From: Luteimonas sp. MC1572
Lineage (GTDB): Bacteria > Pseudomonadota > Gammaproteobacteria > Xanthomonadales > Xanthomonadaceae
DNA length: 64,000 bases
NCBI RefSeq assembly: GCF_016615815.1
Contig: NZ_CP067112.1
Location: 1,302,001 to 1,366,000 of the forward strand
Direction: 5' to 3'
Shown: positions 36,323 through 48,860 of the stretch, in pieces
How the letters are laid out: each line of letters opens with the position of its first letter
Numbering within the stretch: position 1 is the first letter of the stretch
The notes under the pieces: generated by a model
Seen by the model: the letters and a program-made list of their open reading frames with translations, nothing else
Database searches by the model: none
What the model was told of the DNA's origin: nothing
Position numbers and translations under genes: made by a program

Positions 36323-38194
36323 TCATGGCGTGGGCGCGCCATCGGTCTCCTCGGCCTCGGGTGCCTGCGCGCCTGGGCCCGCCTCGCCCTCCGGGTTCAG
36401 CACCTGCGCCTGGCGGCGCGGTGTGGTGAGCGGCGTGGGCTTGGGCCCGGCGCCGGTGTTGGTGCGCATCATGCCGATGCCGGCGCCGATGCCGGCCGAG
36501 AGCTCCAGCTGGAAGCGCTCGGCCTCGAGGCGGCGGACTTCGGCGGTGACGCGCGCCGCCTCGGCCGGATCCACGTCGAGCTGGCGCAGCGCCGCCTCGC
36601 CGAACTGCACCGCGGATTCAAAGGTCTCGCGCACCGAATAGTCGACGCCCGCGATGGCGAGCTGCAGGGCGTGCACGCGGTCGTAGGCGCGCACCAGCAG
36701 GCGCGCCTGCGGGAACGCGTTGCGCGCCAGCGCGGCGATGCGGTCGGCCGCGCCCTGGTCGTCGACGCAGACCGCGATCGCGCGCGCGCTGCCGGCGCCC
36801 GAGGCACGCAGCACGTCGAGGCGGGTGCCATCGCCGTAGTAGACCTTGAAGCCGAAGCCCGCCGCGTTGCGGATCATGTCGACGTCGCTGTCGATGATGG
36901 TCACGTCGATGTCGCGCGCCAGCAGCGACTGGCTGACCACCTGCCCGAAGCGGCCGAAGCCGATGATCAGCACGCTGCCGCTCTGGCCGGAGGCGGCATC
37001 GATGCCGTCCAGCGACGCGTTCGCGGCCCGCGTCCCGCGCCGGACCAGCAGCACCGCGAGCGGGGTGAGGGCCATCGACAGGACCACGATCGCAGTCAGG
37101 CTGTCGTTGGCGCCGCCGCCGATGATCCCGGCGGATTCGCCGGCGGCGAACAGCACGAACGCGAACTCGCCGCCCTGCGCCATCAGCACGGCGCGGTCCA
37201 GGGCGTTGGCGTGGCTGCTGCGCATGAACCGAGCCACAAGGTAGATGCACAGCGCCTTGGCCAGCATCATCGCCGGCACCGCGAGCGCCACCAGGCGCCA
37301 GTCCGCGGCCACCGCCGCCAGGTCGAGCGACATGCCCACGGCGAGGAAGAACAGGCCGAGCAGCAGGCCGCGGAACGGCTCGATGTCGGCCTCGAGCTCG
37401 TGGCGGAAGGTGGACTCCGACAGCAGCACGCCCGCCAGGAACGCGCCCATGGCCATCGACAGCCCGCCCATCTCCATCAGCAGCGCCGCGCCCAGCACCA
37501 CCAGCAGGGCGGCTGCGGTCATCAGTTCGCGCGCACGCGACGCCGCCAGCAGGCGGAACAGCGGGTTGAGCAGGTACAGCCCGGCGACCACCAGGGCGAC
37601 CAGCGCGGCGACCGCCATGGCCACCGATGCCAGCCGCGAAGCGCCGCCAGCGGCCTCGGGCAGCGGCGACATGAACGCCACCAGCGCCAGCAGGGGCACG
37701 ATCAGCAGGTCCTCGAACAGCAGGATCGACACCATTTTCTGCCCGCGCGGGGTGGCGATGTCGCCGCGCTCGGCGAGCACCTGCATCACGATCGCGGTGG
37801 ACGTCAGCACGAAGCCGGCCGCGCCGATCAACGCCACCGGCGTGGGCAGCCCGAGCAGCAGGCCGACGCCGGCCAGCGCGGCGGCACAGCTCGCGATCTG
37901 CAGCGGCCCGAGCCCGAAGATCTGCCGGCGCAGGCTCCACAGGTGCGAGGGGCGCATCTCCAGGCCGACCACGAACAGGAACATCACCACGCCGAGTTCG
38001 GCGACGTGCAGGATCGCCGCGGGCCTCACGAACCAGCCGAACCCGAACGGGCCGATCACCATGCCCGCCGCCAGGTAGCCCAGTACCGAGCCCAGTCCGA
38101 ACCGGCGGAACAGCGGCACGGCGATCACCGCCGCGCCGAGCAGCGCCACCACGGGGACGAGTTGCGAGGTGTCGGTGGCGGCGTCCAGCGGCAT
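36323..38194 (-). CDS. CPA2 cation:proton antiporter, KefB/KefC-like, with TrkA-N domain
   Basis: A 623-residue protein. The membrane domain of about 12-13 helices opens with VPVVALLGAAVIAVPLFRRFGLGSVLGYLAAGMVIGPFG and has LFVVGLEMRP and AQGGEFAFVLFAAGE. The C-terminal half is a Rossmann NAD-binding RCK/TrkA-N domain (SVLIIGFGRFGQVVSQSLLAR; VYYGDGTRLDVLRASGA). Such proteins are glutathione- or nucleotide-gated K+/H+ antiporters; whether glutathione gates this one cannot be read. ATG 38194 opens the first helix. Confidence 0.92.
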   Translation of the reverse strand: MPLDAATDTSQLVPVVALLGAAVIAVPLFRRFGLGSVLGYLAAGMVIGPFGFGWFVRPAAILHVAELGVVMFLFVVGLEMRPSHLWSLRRQIFGLGPLQIASCAAALAGVGLLLGLPTPVALIGAAGFVLTSTAIVMQVLAERGDIATPRGQKMVSILLFEDLLIVPLLALVAFMSPLPEAAGGASRLASVAMAVAALVALVVAGLYLLNPLFRLLAASRARELMTAAALLVVLGAALLMEMGGLSMAMGAFLAGVLLSESTFRHELEADIEPFRGLLLGLFFLAVGMSLDLAAVAADWRLVALAVPAMMLAKALCIYLVARFMRSSHANALDRAVLMAQGGEFAFVLFAAGESAGIIGGGANDSLTAIVVLSMALTPLAVLLVRRGTRAANASLDGIDAASGQSGSVLIIGFGRFGQVVSQSLLARDIDVTIIDSDVDMIRNAAGFGFKVYYGDGTRLDVLRASGAGSARAIAVCVDDQGAADRIAALARNAFPQARLLVRAYDRVHALQLAIAGVDYSVRETFESAVQFGEAALRQLDVDPAEAARVTAEVRRLEAERFQLELSAGIGAGIGMMRTNTGAGPKPTPLTTPRRQAQVLNPEGEAGPGAQAPEAEETDGAPTP

Positions 38195-38531
38195 CGGTTC
38201 AGCGCGCGTGTGGCGTCCGGAGGCGGGTCGGCCGAGTATGCGCGCGCGCCGCGCCGGCGTCGTGCCATGAACCGGACAGGCTGTCCGCGCCGCCGCCTGC
38301 CACGGACAGCGCATTCATGCCGTATGATGCCCGGGTTGGCGCACGGCAGTCCGTATCTCCGGTCATTGCCAAGCCGCGGCCGCCCCAGGGCGACACCACG
38401 GCCTCTTTTACTCCCGCACGTCTTTCGTAGCGCAGACACGGCCCGGTCCCTCCGGTCGCCGTCAAAAATTGATTGCCCGCCGCGCGGATCACGGAAATCG
38501 CCGGGCGAACTGTCGAACCAGGAGTTGTTCC

Positions 38532-39884
38532 ATGACGTCCGATATCCGGACTTTCGAGAGCCTTGGGCTCTCGCAAGGCCTGCTGCGCGCGCTTGCCGCC
38601 AGCGGCTACACCCAGCCCACCCCGATCCAGGAACAGGCCATCCCGCTGATCCTCGCCGGCCATGACGTGCTCGGCGCGGCCCAGACCGGCACCGGCAAGA
38701 CCGCCGCCTTCGGCCTGCCGCTGCTGCAGCGCCTGGGCAAGGAAACCCCCGCCCGTGGCCCGCGCAAGCCGCGCGCGCTGGTGCTGGTGCCGACCCGCGA
38801 GCTCGCGGTGCAGGTGGCCGAGAGCATCAAGGAATACGGCCACCACATGAAGCTCAACGTCACCACGATCTTCGGTGGCGCCGGCATGCAGCCGCAGATC
38901 GACAACCTGCGCCGCGGCGTGGACATCCTCGTCGCCTGCCCGGGTCGCCTGCTGGACCACATGCAGTCCGGCCACGCCAAGCTCGACGCGGTCGAGATGC
39001 TGATCCTCGACGAAGCCGACCGCATGCTCGACATGGGCTTCCTGCCGTCGATCAAGCGCGTGCTTGCGCGCGTGCCCAAGGAGCGCCAGACGCTGCTGTT
39101 CTCGGCCACGTTCGAGGCGCGCATCAAGGCGCTGGCGCTGGAATTCATGCGTGATCCGCGCCAGGTCGAGGTGGCCGCGCAGAACACCATTGCCGACACC
39201 ATCGTGCACCGCGCCCACCCGGTCGACTCGGCCGCCAAGCGCGACCTGCTGGTCGACATCCTGTCCAAGCGCCACACCGAGCAGGTGCTGATCTTCGGCA
39301 AGACCAAGCACGGCTGCAATCGCCTGGCCGAACAGCTGGAGAAGTCCGGCCTGCCGTCGGTGGCGATCCATGGCAACAAGAGCCAGGCGCAGCGGCAGAA
39401 GGCGCTCGACGCGTTCAAGTCCGGACGTGCCCGCATCCTGGTGGCGACCGACGTCGCCGCCCGCGGCCTGGACATCCCGAACCTGCCGCTGGTGATCAAC
39501 CACGACCTGCCGATGGTGGCCGAGGACTACGTGCACCGCATCGGCCGCACCGGCCGCGCCGGCGCGACGGGCGAGGCGCTGTCGCTGGTGTCACCCGAAG
39601 AGGGCGCGCTGCTGCGTGACATCCAGAAGATGCTGAAGGCCGAGATCGAGATGGTGGTGGTGCCCGGCTTCGAGCCGAGCCGCCCGATCCGCCTCGACGC
39701 GCCGAGGCCGCCGAACGGTGGCCGTGGCGGGCGCCCGGCGGGCGACCAGCGTCCGGCGCGGCCCTCGGCGCATCGTGGCCATGGCAAGGCGCAGCCGCGC
39801 AGTGCGCAGCCGCACGCCGGACCGCAGGTCCCCGGCAGCCGCGGCCGCGGCCCGGGTGCGGGCAGGCGCGACACGCGCGCCTGA
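38532..39884 (+). CDS. rhlE: DEAD-box RNA helicase, RhlE type
   Basis: A 450-residue ATP-dependent RNA helicase. Motifs: Q motif with PTPIQEQAIPLIL, AQTGTGKTAAF (I), PTRELAVQ (Ia), DEADRMLDMGF (II), FSATF (III), VATDVAARGLDIP and HRIGRTGRAG (VI). A C-terminal tail rich in Gly, Arg and Pro fits the RhlE group, acting in ribosome assembly and mRNA decay. ATG 38532 has AGGAG eight bases upstream. The 217 bases before it contain no gene and form a long leader. Confidence 0.94.
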   Translation: MTSDIRTFESLGLSQGLLRALAASGYTQPTPIQEQAIPLILAGHDVLGAAQTGTGKTAAFGLPLLQRLGKETPARGPRKPRALVLVPTRELAVQVAESIKEYGHHMKLNVTTIFGGAGMQPQIDNLRRGVDILVACPGRLLDHMQSGHAKLDAVEMLILDEADRMLDMGFLPSIKRVLARVPKERQTLLFSATFEARIKALALEFMRDPRQVEVAAQNTIADTIVHRAHPVDSAAKRDLLVDILSKRHTEQVLIFGKTKHGCNRLAEQLEKSGLPSVAIHGNKSQAQRQKALDAFKSGRARILVATDVAARGLDIPNLPLVINHDLPMVAEDYVHRIGRTGRAGATGEALSLVSPEEGALLRDIQKMLKAEIEMVVVPGFEPSRPIRLDAPRPPNGGRGGRPAGDQRPARPSAHRGHGKAQPRSAQPHAGPQVPGSRGRGPGAGRRDTRA

Positions 39885-39907
39885 TTCACGCCGAGGCAAC
39901 CGCTTCG

Positions 39908-39938
39908 ACGCCACCGGGCAGCCGCCCGGTGGCGTTTT
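39908..39938 (+). terminator. rho-independent terminator after rhlE
   Basis: A perfect 12-bp stem (39908-39919 with 39924-39935), loop AGCC, followed by T residues. It lies 24 bases after the rhlE stop and before the convergent kinase gene. Confidence 0.9.
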
Positions 39939-39966
39939 CATTTGTGGGCCCGTATTTCCGCCGCGG

Positions 39967-42039
39967 TCAAAGGTCGCGGACGAGCCGGAATCCGACGTCG
40001 TCGTAGCCGCGGCCACCCTCGCGCCTGTCGCCGGCATCCTCCCGCCAGCTGCCGCCGCTGGTCACGCGGTACTCGCAGCTGCCGCTGCAATCGACGTTCC
40101 ACTCGGCGACCGCGCGCGATCCCCCCGCGGTCGCGGGCAGGCGTCGCCATTCCGATGAGGTGGGCAGGCGGTACGAACGGCCGTCGCGCTTGCCGATCCA
40201 GTGGGCATACGCGGATGCGTCGTCCCAGGACACGCAGACAACAGCGTCGCCCGCGCCCTGGTCGAATCCGGGGCTGCGCCAGTTGCGCGGCGCCATCACG
40301 CGCAGCAGCGAGGCCCGCTCGCGGCAGCGCGCCGGTTCGCGGCCGGTCGCCGACGCGAATTCGGTGTAGTCGGCGCGGCTGACCGCACGGCGCATCGCCG
40401 CCAGGCGCATCCCGCCCTGCTGCACCAGGACCGTATCAATGCTTCCGCCTTCGATCCGCTCGCCGGCCAGCGGGATCTTGCGCGCGCGCGTGTCGAGCGC
40501 CGCCAGTGCACGCGCCTCAAGGCCCATCCGGCGGCCTGACTCCACGGCCGCCAGCGCGGCAGTGCGGTCGTAGTCGGAAGCTGCGGAGTCGACACGGGTC
40601 GAAATGGCCTTGCGCGCGCGTTCACGCAGGGCCACCAGCGCCGGGCCGTCGGAACGCGCGGTGCGCGACGCCAGCTGGGTCGCCTGCATGACGCTGCGGC
40701 GGGCACCTGCATCGTCGCCGCCGAGGATCTCGCGCTCGGCCTCGCGGGCGAGCGCGGCGATCAGCGCATCCGCGGAGGCGGCGATCTTGAGGTGGCCGCT
40801 GTCGGCCTGCCAGGCGTTGAGGACACTGGTGTAGGCGTTGTCGCCGGCGGGCGCGGTGAGTTTGTGTTCGCGCAGCTGTCGGTCCGCCGCGACCAGCCAG
40901 GTTTCGGCGTCGGACTCGGGGGCCGCGCGCAGCAGCGCGTCGTCGGGGTTGCCGGGCATGGCATTCCGGTTCGCGGCGTCGATGCCCGTGGCGAGGGGGC
41001 CGATGCCCGCCGTCGCGGAGATCGCCGCGGCATCGCCGTTGTCGCCGGCGCGATAGAACGCCTGCTGCCCGCCGCTCTCGCGCGTGGCCAGGCCGATCCC
41101 CGCGGCGACGACCAGCCCCGCGACCAGCCAGACCATGGCGGGCAGCGCGCGCAGGCGCTTGCCCAGCTCATGGCCGACGTCCGCAGGTCCGCGCCCGCTG
41201 CGCTCGACCACCTTGTCCAGCGCGGCGAGCATCTGTGTGGCATCGCTGAAGCGCCGATCCGGCGATTTCGACAGGGCGCGGTCGATGAACCCCTGCCAGT
41301 GGCGCAGTTGGCGCGGCAGGCGGGGGATCGGGTCCTGGACGTGCATGACCGCCATCGACAGGGCATCGGGCGCGTTGTACGGCAGCGACCCGACCAGCAT
41401 CTCCCAGGCCAGCACGCCAACGCTGTAGAGGTCGGCGCGGGCATCCACCGCTTCACCGCGCGCCTGCTCCGGCGGCATGTAGGCGGTACTGCCCACGGCC
41501 AGGCCCGCGGTGGTGACGCGTGACCCGTAGCCGCGGCGCAGGGCGATGCCGAAATCGGCCAGCTGCGGCCGGTCGGTGTCGTCGAACAGCACGTTTTCGG
41601 CCTTGACGTCGCGATGCACGATGCCGCGTGCGTGGGCATGGCGCAGCGCGTCCAGCAGCGCCTGCAGGATGGCGCGCACTTGGGGTTCCTTGCCGCGCAG
41701 GTCGCGCTGGCCGAGGTGGCCGTGGGCCATGTGCGGCATCGAGTAGTAGGGCAGGCCCTCGCTGGTCCTGCCGACGTCGTGGATGCCGACGATGTTGGGG
41801 TGGTCCAGGCGGGCAACGGTGCGCGCTTCGTTCTCGAAGCGGCGGCGGCTGACCTCGTCGGTCAGCGCGTCGGGCAGCATGACCTTGATCGCCACCTCGC
41901 GGCCCAGCGAGCGCTGCTCCCCGAGGTAGACGGTGGACATGCCGCCCGCGCCGAGCACGCGCGTGAGTCGATAGCCGGATATCTCCGGCATCGGCATTGG
42001 CATCGGCGCATGTACGCCGTGATCATTGGCTTGCGACAT
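39967..42039 (-). CDS. membrane Ser/Thr protein kinase fused to FGE/SUMF1-like domain
   Basis: A 690-residue protein. The N-terminal Hanks-type kinase has GAGGMSTVYLG, the VAIKV Lys, IVHRDVKAENVLF, LADFGIAL and MPPEQARGE, all intact. One helix (MVWLVAGLVVAAGIGLA) near residue 315 crosses the membrane. The periplasmic part ends in a formylglycine-generating-enzyme-like domain (VCVSWDDASAYAHWIG, YRLPTSSEWRRL, VTSGGSW, VGFRLVRDL). That domain is short: only about 20 residues separate RLPTSSEW and AEWNVDCSG. ATG 42039 follows a G-rich Shine-Dalgarno; GTG 42057 is possible. Confidence 0.9.
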   Translation of the reverse strand: MSQANDHGVHAPMPMPMPEISGYRLTRVLGAGGMSTVYLGEQRSLGREVAIKVMLPDALTDEVSRRRFENEARTVARLDHPNIVGIHDVGRTSEGLPYYSMPHMAHGHLGQRDLRGKEPQVRAILQALLDALRHAHARGIVHRDVKAENVLFDDTDRPQLADFGIALRRGYGSRVTTAGLAVGSTAYMPPEQARGEAVDARADLYSVGVLAWEMLVGSLPYNAPDALSMAVMHVQDPIPRLPRQLRHWQGFIDRALSKSPDRRFSDATQMLAALDKVVERSGRGPADVGHELGKRLRALPAMVWLVAGLVVAAGIGLATRESGGQQAFYRAGDNGDAAAISATAGIGPLATGIDAANRNAMPGNPDDALLRAAPESDAETWLVAADRQLREHKLTAPAGDNAYTSVLNAWQADSGHLKIAASADALIAALAREAEREILGGDDAGARRSVMQATQLASRTARSDGPALVALRERARKAISTRVDSAASDYDRTAALAAVESGRRMGLEARALAALDTRARKIPLAGERIEGGSIDTVLVQQGGMRLAAMRRAVSRADYTEFASATGREPARCRERASLLRVMAPRNWRSPGFDQGAGDAVVCVSWDDASAYAHWIGKRDGRSYRLPTSSEWRRLPATAGGSRAVAEWNVDCSGSCEYRVTSGGSWREDAGDRREGGRGYDDVGFRLVRDL

Positions 42040-42111
42040 CAGGCCCCCCTGTGGCACCAGCGAGGATACCGGCTGCGTGTCAGGCGCGCATGAAGCGCGA
42101 TGCGACCCGGG

Positions 42112-42579
42112 TCACGCCCCGGCGCCTCCGTTCGCGGCCTGCTTGCGGCGCACATAGACCTGCTTGCGCACCGTGGCCACCACGTCGCCATCGGCGTCGT
42201 GGACCCGGGTGTCGAACCACTGCAGGTGCTTGCCGCCGTCGGCGGTCGCCGTGCGCATCGCCTCGAGCACGTCGTCGCCCAGGTCGAAGCTCGCCTCGAC
42301 GGTGCCGCGGCCGGGCTTCACGAAGCGGATCTCCGCGGCCTGGTCCCAGACCATGTAGCCGCGGCCCAGCGAACGCATGGTCAGCAGCATCCAGAACGGG
42401 TCGGTCATGGCGAACAGGCTGCCGCCGAAATGCGTGCCGACGTAGTTGCGGTTGAACCAGTGCTGGCGCATGCGCACGCGCGCATGGCGGAAGTCCTCCG
42501 AAATCGCGGTGATGCGGATCCCGGCGAACAGGAACGGCGGCCACAGGTTCATGCCCCACCGCAGCGTGGACGCGCGCAC
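42112..42579 (-). CDS. DUF4442 family protein (hot-dog thioesterase-like)
   Basis: A 155-residue protein. LNLWPPFLFAGIRITAI-like N-terminus, RQHWFNRNYVGTHFGGSLFAMTDPFWMLL and AAEIRFVKPGRGTVEASF are typical of DUF4442, a hot-dog-fold family related to acyl-CoA thioesterases. Function unproven. GTG 42579 begins right after the thioredoxin-like stop (42584), suggesting coupling; ATG 42552 is an alternative. Confidence 0.78.
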   Translation of the reverse strand: MRASTLRWGMNLWPPFLFAGIRITAISEDFRHARVRMRQHWFNRNYVGTHFGGSLFAMTDPFWMLLTMRSLGRGYMVWDQAAEIRFVKPGRGTVEASFDLGDDVLEAMRTATADGGKHLQWFDTRVHDADGDVVATVRKQVYVRRKQAANGGAGA

Positions 42580-42583
42580 GCCG

Positions 42584-43459
42584 TCAGGACAGCAGCAGCG
42601 CCGACATCTGCCGGCGGTAGCGGGCGACGAGCGTGTCATCGTCGATGACGCGGAACGCCTCGATCAGCGCCTTGCGCGGCAGGCCGTCGTCGAAGGCGCG
42701 GTCGCGGCGCAGCATTTCCATGAACTGCTGCAGCGCCGCTTCGTGGCGGCCGGCCACGATGTGCTGCGCGCCGAGCAGGTGGCGCGCGCGCAGGTCGGCG
42801 GGGTCACGGGAAATCGCCATCTCCAGCACCTCGACCGACGGCGCATCGCGCAGCAGCGCGGCGAAGTCCAGGCTGGCGCGTGCACGCACCGCACGGTCGT
42901 CGGTGGCGAGATTGGCGGGCAGGGCGTCCAGCAGCTGGCTGGCCTCCTGGGTGACCCCGGTGGCGAGCAGTGCGAGTGCGAGCTCGAGCTTCAGCGCGTC
43001 ATCGGCCGGCGCGGCTTCGCTCGCGTGGCGCAGGCGCAGGACCTCGGCATGCGGATCGGGCGGCGGCGGCGGGGCGGCCTCGGCTGCCTCGGCTTCGGCG
43101 GCGGCCGGCTCGATGCCGTGCTGCTTCAGGAACTCGCGAAGCTGCCCCTCGGGCAGCGCGCCGGGGAACCCGTCAACCGGCTGCCCATCCTTGACCAGGA
43201 TGATGGTGGGGATGGAGCGGACCTGGAACGCACCGGCCAGCTCCTGCTGGCTGTCGACATCGATCTTGGCCAGCACGAAGGCGCCGTTGTAGTCCGCCGC
43301 GAGCTTTTCGAGGATCGGCCCGACGGTCTTGCACGGGCCGCACCATTCGGCCCAGAAGTCGATCAGGACCGGCGTGCGCAGCGAGCGCTCAAGGACTTCC
43401 GCCTCGAAGTTGTCGGCGGTGGCATCGAAGACGTGGGGCGAAGCGGTGTGCGGGGACAT
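42584..43459 (-). CDS. thioredoxin-domain protein with TPR region (CnoX/YbbN-like)
   Basis: A 291-residue protein. An N-terminal thioredoxin fold (TPVLIDFWAEWCGPCKTVGPILEKLA) retains WCGPC, unlike E. coli YbbN, so it can be redox active. The C-terminal half consists of helical TPR-like repeats (ALKLELALALLATGVTQEASQLLDALPA and RHLLGAQHIVAGRHEAALQQFMEMLRRD). The family acts as chaperone-holdases against chlorine stress. ATG 43459 starts MSPHTASPHVFDATADNFE. Confidence 0.92.
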   Translation of the reverse strand: MSPHTASPHVFDATADNFEAEVLERSLRTPVLIDFWAEWCGPCKTVGPILEKLAADYNGAFVLAKIDVDSQQELAGAFQVRSIPTIILVKDGQPVDGFPGALPEGQLREFLKQHGIEPAAAEAEAAEAAPPPPPDPHAEVLRLRHASEAAPADDALKLELALALLATGVTQEASQLLDALPANLATDDRAVRARASLDFAALLRDAPSVEVLEMAISRDPADLRARHLLGAQHIVAGRHEAALQQFMEMLRRDRAFDDGLPRKALIEAFRVIDDDTLVARYRRQMSALLLS

Positions 43460-43561
43460 GGCGGGATCCAATCGGCGATCGACAGGAGATTGTGCCAGCG
43501 CTTGCCGTTTGCAAGCGCGCGGGGCGACGATGCCGCTCCCCCGGACCAGGCACATGGGCGC

Positions 43562-44212
43562 ATGGCGACAGCGCGGAACAGGTTGCACACGCATGCAAGG
43601 CGGCGCGATGCCTGGCGCTGGGCGGGCCTTGTGGCGGCGGCCTGCTTCGCGCTGGCGCTCGGCGGATTCGGCCTGGCGCTGGATGGCTTCGCGCAGCACC
43701 TGCATCCGGTCGCGGTGCTGGGCGCGACCGGCGTGCCGCACGCACTGGGCTTCAATCTGCTTGCGTTCGTCATTCCCGGGGCGCTGGCCGCGATGCTGGC
43801 GCTGCGTGCACGTGGTGCATTGACCGGGCACGCCGCGCTTGCCGCGCGCCTCGGCTGGACCCTAGCGCTGCTGGCGGCGCTCGCGTTCGTCGCGCAGGGC
43901 CTGCTGCCGCTGGACCTTGACGCGCCCGACCAGGCGCGCAGCCGCCTGCACGGCGCGGCGTGGGCGATCTGGGAAATCGCCTTCGTGGCCGCGACGGCAC
44001 TGCTGGCGCTGGCTGGCGCGCGCGTCCGTCCGGCGACTGCGGCCCTGCATGCAGCGGCTGGGGTCGCGGTGCTGGTGTTTGCCTCGCTGGCGGGCGATGC
44101 CATGCCGGCGGCGCTGGTGCAGCGCATCGCGTTCGCCGCGTGGTTCGCCTGGCTTGCATGGGTGGGCTGGACGGCCGTCACCGGCGATCGACGCACGCGG
44201 CAAGCCGGGTAG
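43562..44212 (+). CDS. DUF998 family integral membrane protein
   Basis: A 216-residue protein with about six helices and the DUF998 look: GFAQHLHPVAVLGATGVPHALGFNLLAFVIPG, VAQGLLPLDLDAPDQARSRLHGAAWAIWE. No function is known. ATG 43562. It is divergent from the thioredoxin-TPR gene and convergent with the GGDEF gene. Confidence 0.75.
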   Translation: MATARNRLHTHARRRDAWRWAGLVAAACFALALGGFGLALDGFAQHLHPVAVLGATGVPHALGFNLLAFVIPGALAAMLALRARGALTGHAALAARLGWTLALLAALAFVAQGLLPLDLDAPDQARSRLHGAAWAIWEIAFVAATALLALAGARVRPATAALHAAAGVAVLVFASLAGDAMPAALVQRIAFAAWFAWLAWVGWTAVTGDRRTRQAG

Positions 44213-44222
44213 CGGTGCGGCC

Positions 44223-46001
44223 TCAGCTGGTGGCGGTGGCGTGCACAACGCGGTCGCGCCCTTCGGCCTTGGCGCGATAGAGCGATGCGTCCGCCAGGCC
44301 GAGCAGCACTTCCGGCGTGGCGCCGTCGGCCGGAAAGCTGGCCACGCCGATCGAGAGCGTCACCGGCCCGAGGGTCTGGCCCATGTGCAGCAGGGTGGTC
44401 ATCGCCACGGTGCGGCGGATGGTCTCGGCGCGGGTGATCGCGGTGGCCGCGTCCGCCTCGGGCAGGATCAGGGTGAATTCCTCGCCGCCATAGCGGCACG
44501 CAAGGTCCTCGCCGCGCACCAGCGCCTCCAGCGTGCGACCGACGTGCGACAGCACGGCATCGCCCGCAGCGTGGCCATGCTGGTCGTTGAAGCGCTTGAA
44601 GTTGTCGACATCGATCATCAGCAGCGACAGCGGCAGGTTGCGGCGCTCGCAGCGCTGCAGTTCGCGCGCCAGATTCTCTTCGAGGTAGCGGCGGTTGAAC
44701 AGGCCGGTCAGCGGATCGCGCAGCGACTGCACGCGCAGCGTTTCACGCAGGCGCAGGTTGGCGATCGCCATGGCCAGCTGCTCGCCGACCGAGGTGACCA
44801 TCTCGACGTCGTTGTCGTCCTCGTTGCCATTGGCCTGGGCGTTGACGTGGAGCATGCCCAGGGTGTCGCCCTGCGCGACCAGCGGCACGCACAGCGACGA
44901 CACGCCGGCCAGGCTGCCGGTGTGGTCGAGATGCGCGCAGCGCTGCCCGCCGCTGTGTCCGTCGACGTGGTGCGGCTGGCCGCGGCGGATGCCCCAGCAG
45001 TCGCCGGGTGCGATCAGGTCGCCACTCGCGACCGCTTCCTGGCCGAAGTGCGCGGCGGTCTCCAGGAAATCGCGCGACGCCCGGGCCACGTAGCAGCGCC
45101 CGCCCAGCCACGGCACCAGCTGCCGCAGGGTGAACGCCGTGGCCTCCATGGCTTCATCGAGGTTCTGGCAGCTCTGCAGCATGCCGGCGTAGGCACCCAG
45201 CTTCTGGCGCTGCGCGCCGAGACGTTCGGCGCGCGCCTGCGCGCACTCGGTGCGCGCGATGGCCATGCGCGCCTCCGCCTCGAGGTGACGACTGCGGCTG
45301 TTCTCGACGGTCAGGCTGCGCAGCAGCGCGATCATCAGCCCCAGCGACACCGCCAGCCCGAGCACCACGAAGCTGATCAGCAGGACGGCGTTCCGCCGGC
45401 TGGTGCCGAGTCGCTCCTCCAGCAGGCGCGTTTCCTCGGCGCGCAATGCAGTGCTGGCGGCAATGAACACCTGGTGGGCGGCCACGCTTTCAGCGGGGCG
45501 CATGGCGCGGATGGCCGCAGGCGCGCCGTCGCGCTGCTGGATGTCGACCAGCCGCTGCAGGTCGGCGATCCGCGTCTCCGACAGGGCGTCGATGCGCCTG
45601 GCCAGGCCCAGCTGCGTGGGATTGTCCGCGGCAGCGACGACCAGCGCTTCGCGCGCGCGTTCGTTGTCTTCCATGTTGGCCATGTACTCGGCCAGCATTC
45701 CCGGGTGCCCGGCAAGGCGGTATCCGCGCGCGCCGGCTTCCGCGCCGTGGAGCGTGGACTGGACCTGGTCGAGCGCGCCGATCACCTTGTAGCTGTGTTC
45801 CACCCAGTCCCGGCTCTCCACCAGGCCCCTGACGCCCAACACCGTAGCCAGGCAGACACCGACCAGCAGCGCGAGCGCCAGGGCGAACGCAGGTGTGCGG
45901 TAGGGGCGCAGCCTGGAGACAGACGCCTGCAGCACGGGGCGGGCTCGCACGGGAGTTGCGGCATTGTGCCATCGCCGCGCGTACGCCAGCGGCAAGCGCA
46001 T
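44223..46001 (-). CDS. diguanylate cyclase with CHASE3 sensor and GAF domain
   Basis: A protein of about 592 residues. N-terminal helix (FALALALLVGVCLATVLGV), a CHASE3 periplasmic sensor (LDQVQSTLHGAEAGARGYRLAGH and MEDNERAREALV), a second helix (AVLLISFVVLGLAVSLGLMI), a GAF domain (LVPWLGGRCYVARASRDFLE; GVSSLCVPLVAQGDTLGMLHVN) and a GGDEF domain with intact YGGEEF. It makes c-di-GMP in response to an unknown periplasmic cue. ATG 46001 is chosen because a longer frame would cross the divergent leuS start. Confidence 0.9.
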   Translation of the reverse strand: MRLPLAYARRWHNAATPVRARPVLQASVSRLRPYRTPAFALALALLVGVCLATVLGVRGLVESRDWVEHSYKVIGALDQVQSTLHGAEAGARGYRLAGHPGMLAEYMANMEDNERAREALVVAAADNPTQLGLARRIDALSETRIADLQRLVDIQQRDGAPAAIRAMRPAESVAAHQVFIAASTALRAEETRLLEERLGTSRRNAVLLISFVVLGLAVSLGLMIALLRSLTVENSRSRHLEAEARMAIARTECAQARAERLGAQRQKLGAYAGMLQSCQNLDEAMEATAFTLRQLVPWLGGRCYVARASRDFLETAAHFGQEAVASGDLIAPGDCWGIRRGQPHHVDGHSGGQRCAHLDHTGSLAGVSSLCVPLVAQGDTLGMLHVNAQANGNEDDNDVEMVTSVGEQLAMAIANLRLRETLRVQSLRDPLTGLFNRRYLEENLARELQRCERRNLPLSLLMIDVDNFKRFNDQHGHAAGDAVLSHVGRTLEALVRGEDLACRYGGEEFTLILPEADAATAITRAETIRRTVAMTTLLHMGQTLGPVTLSIGVASFPADGATPEVLLGLADASLYRAKAEGRDRVVHATATS

Positions 46002-46026
46002 GGCGGCCCGGGGTGCGCTGCGGTAG

Positions 46027-48810
<2,784 letters not shown>

Positions 48811-48860
48811 ACGCGACGTCCCCGCTTGCCGCGCTTGGCCGCCTCGTACAGACTCCGCCG

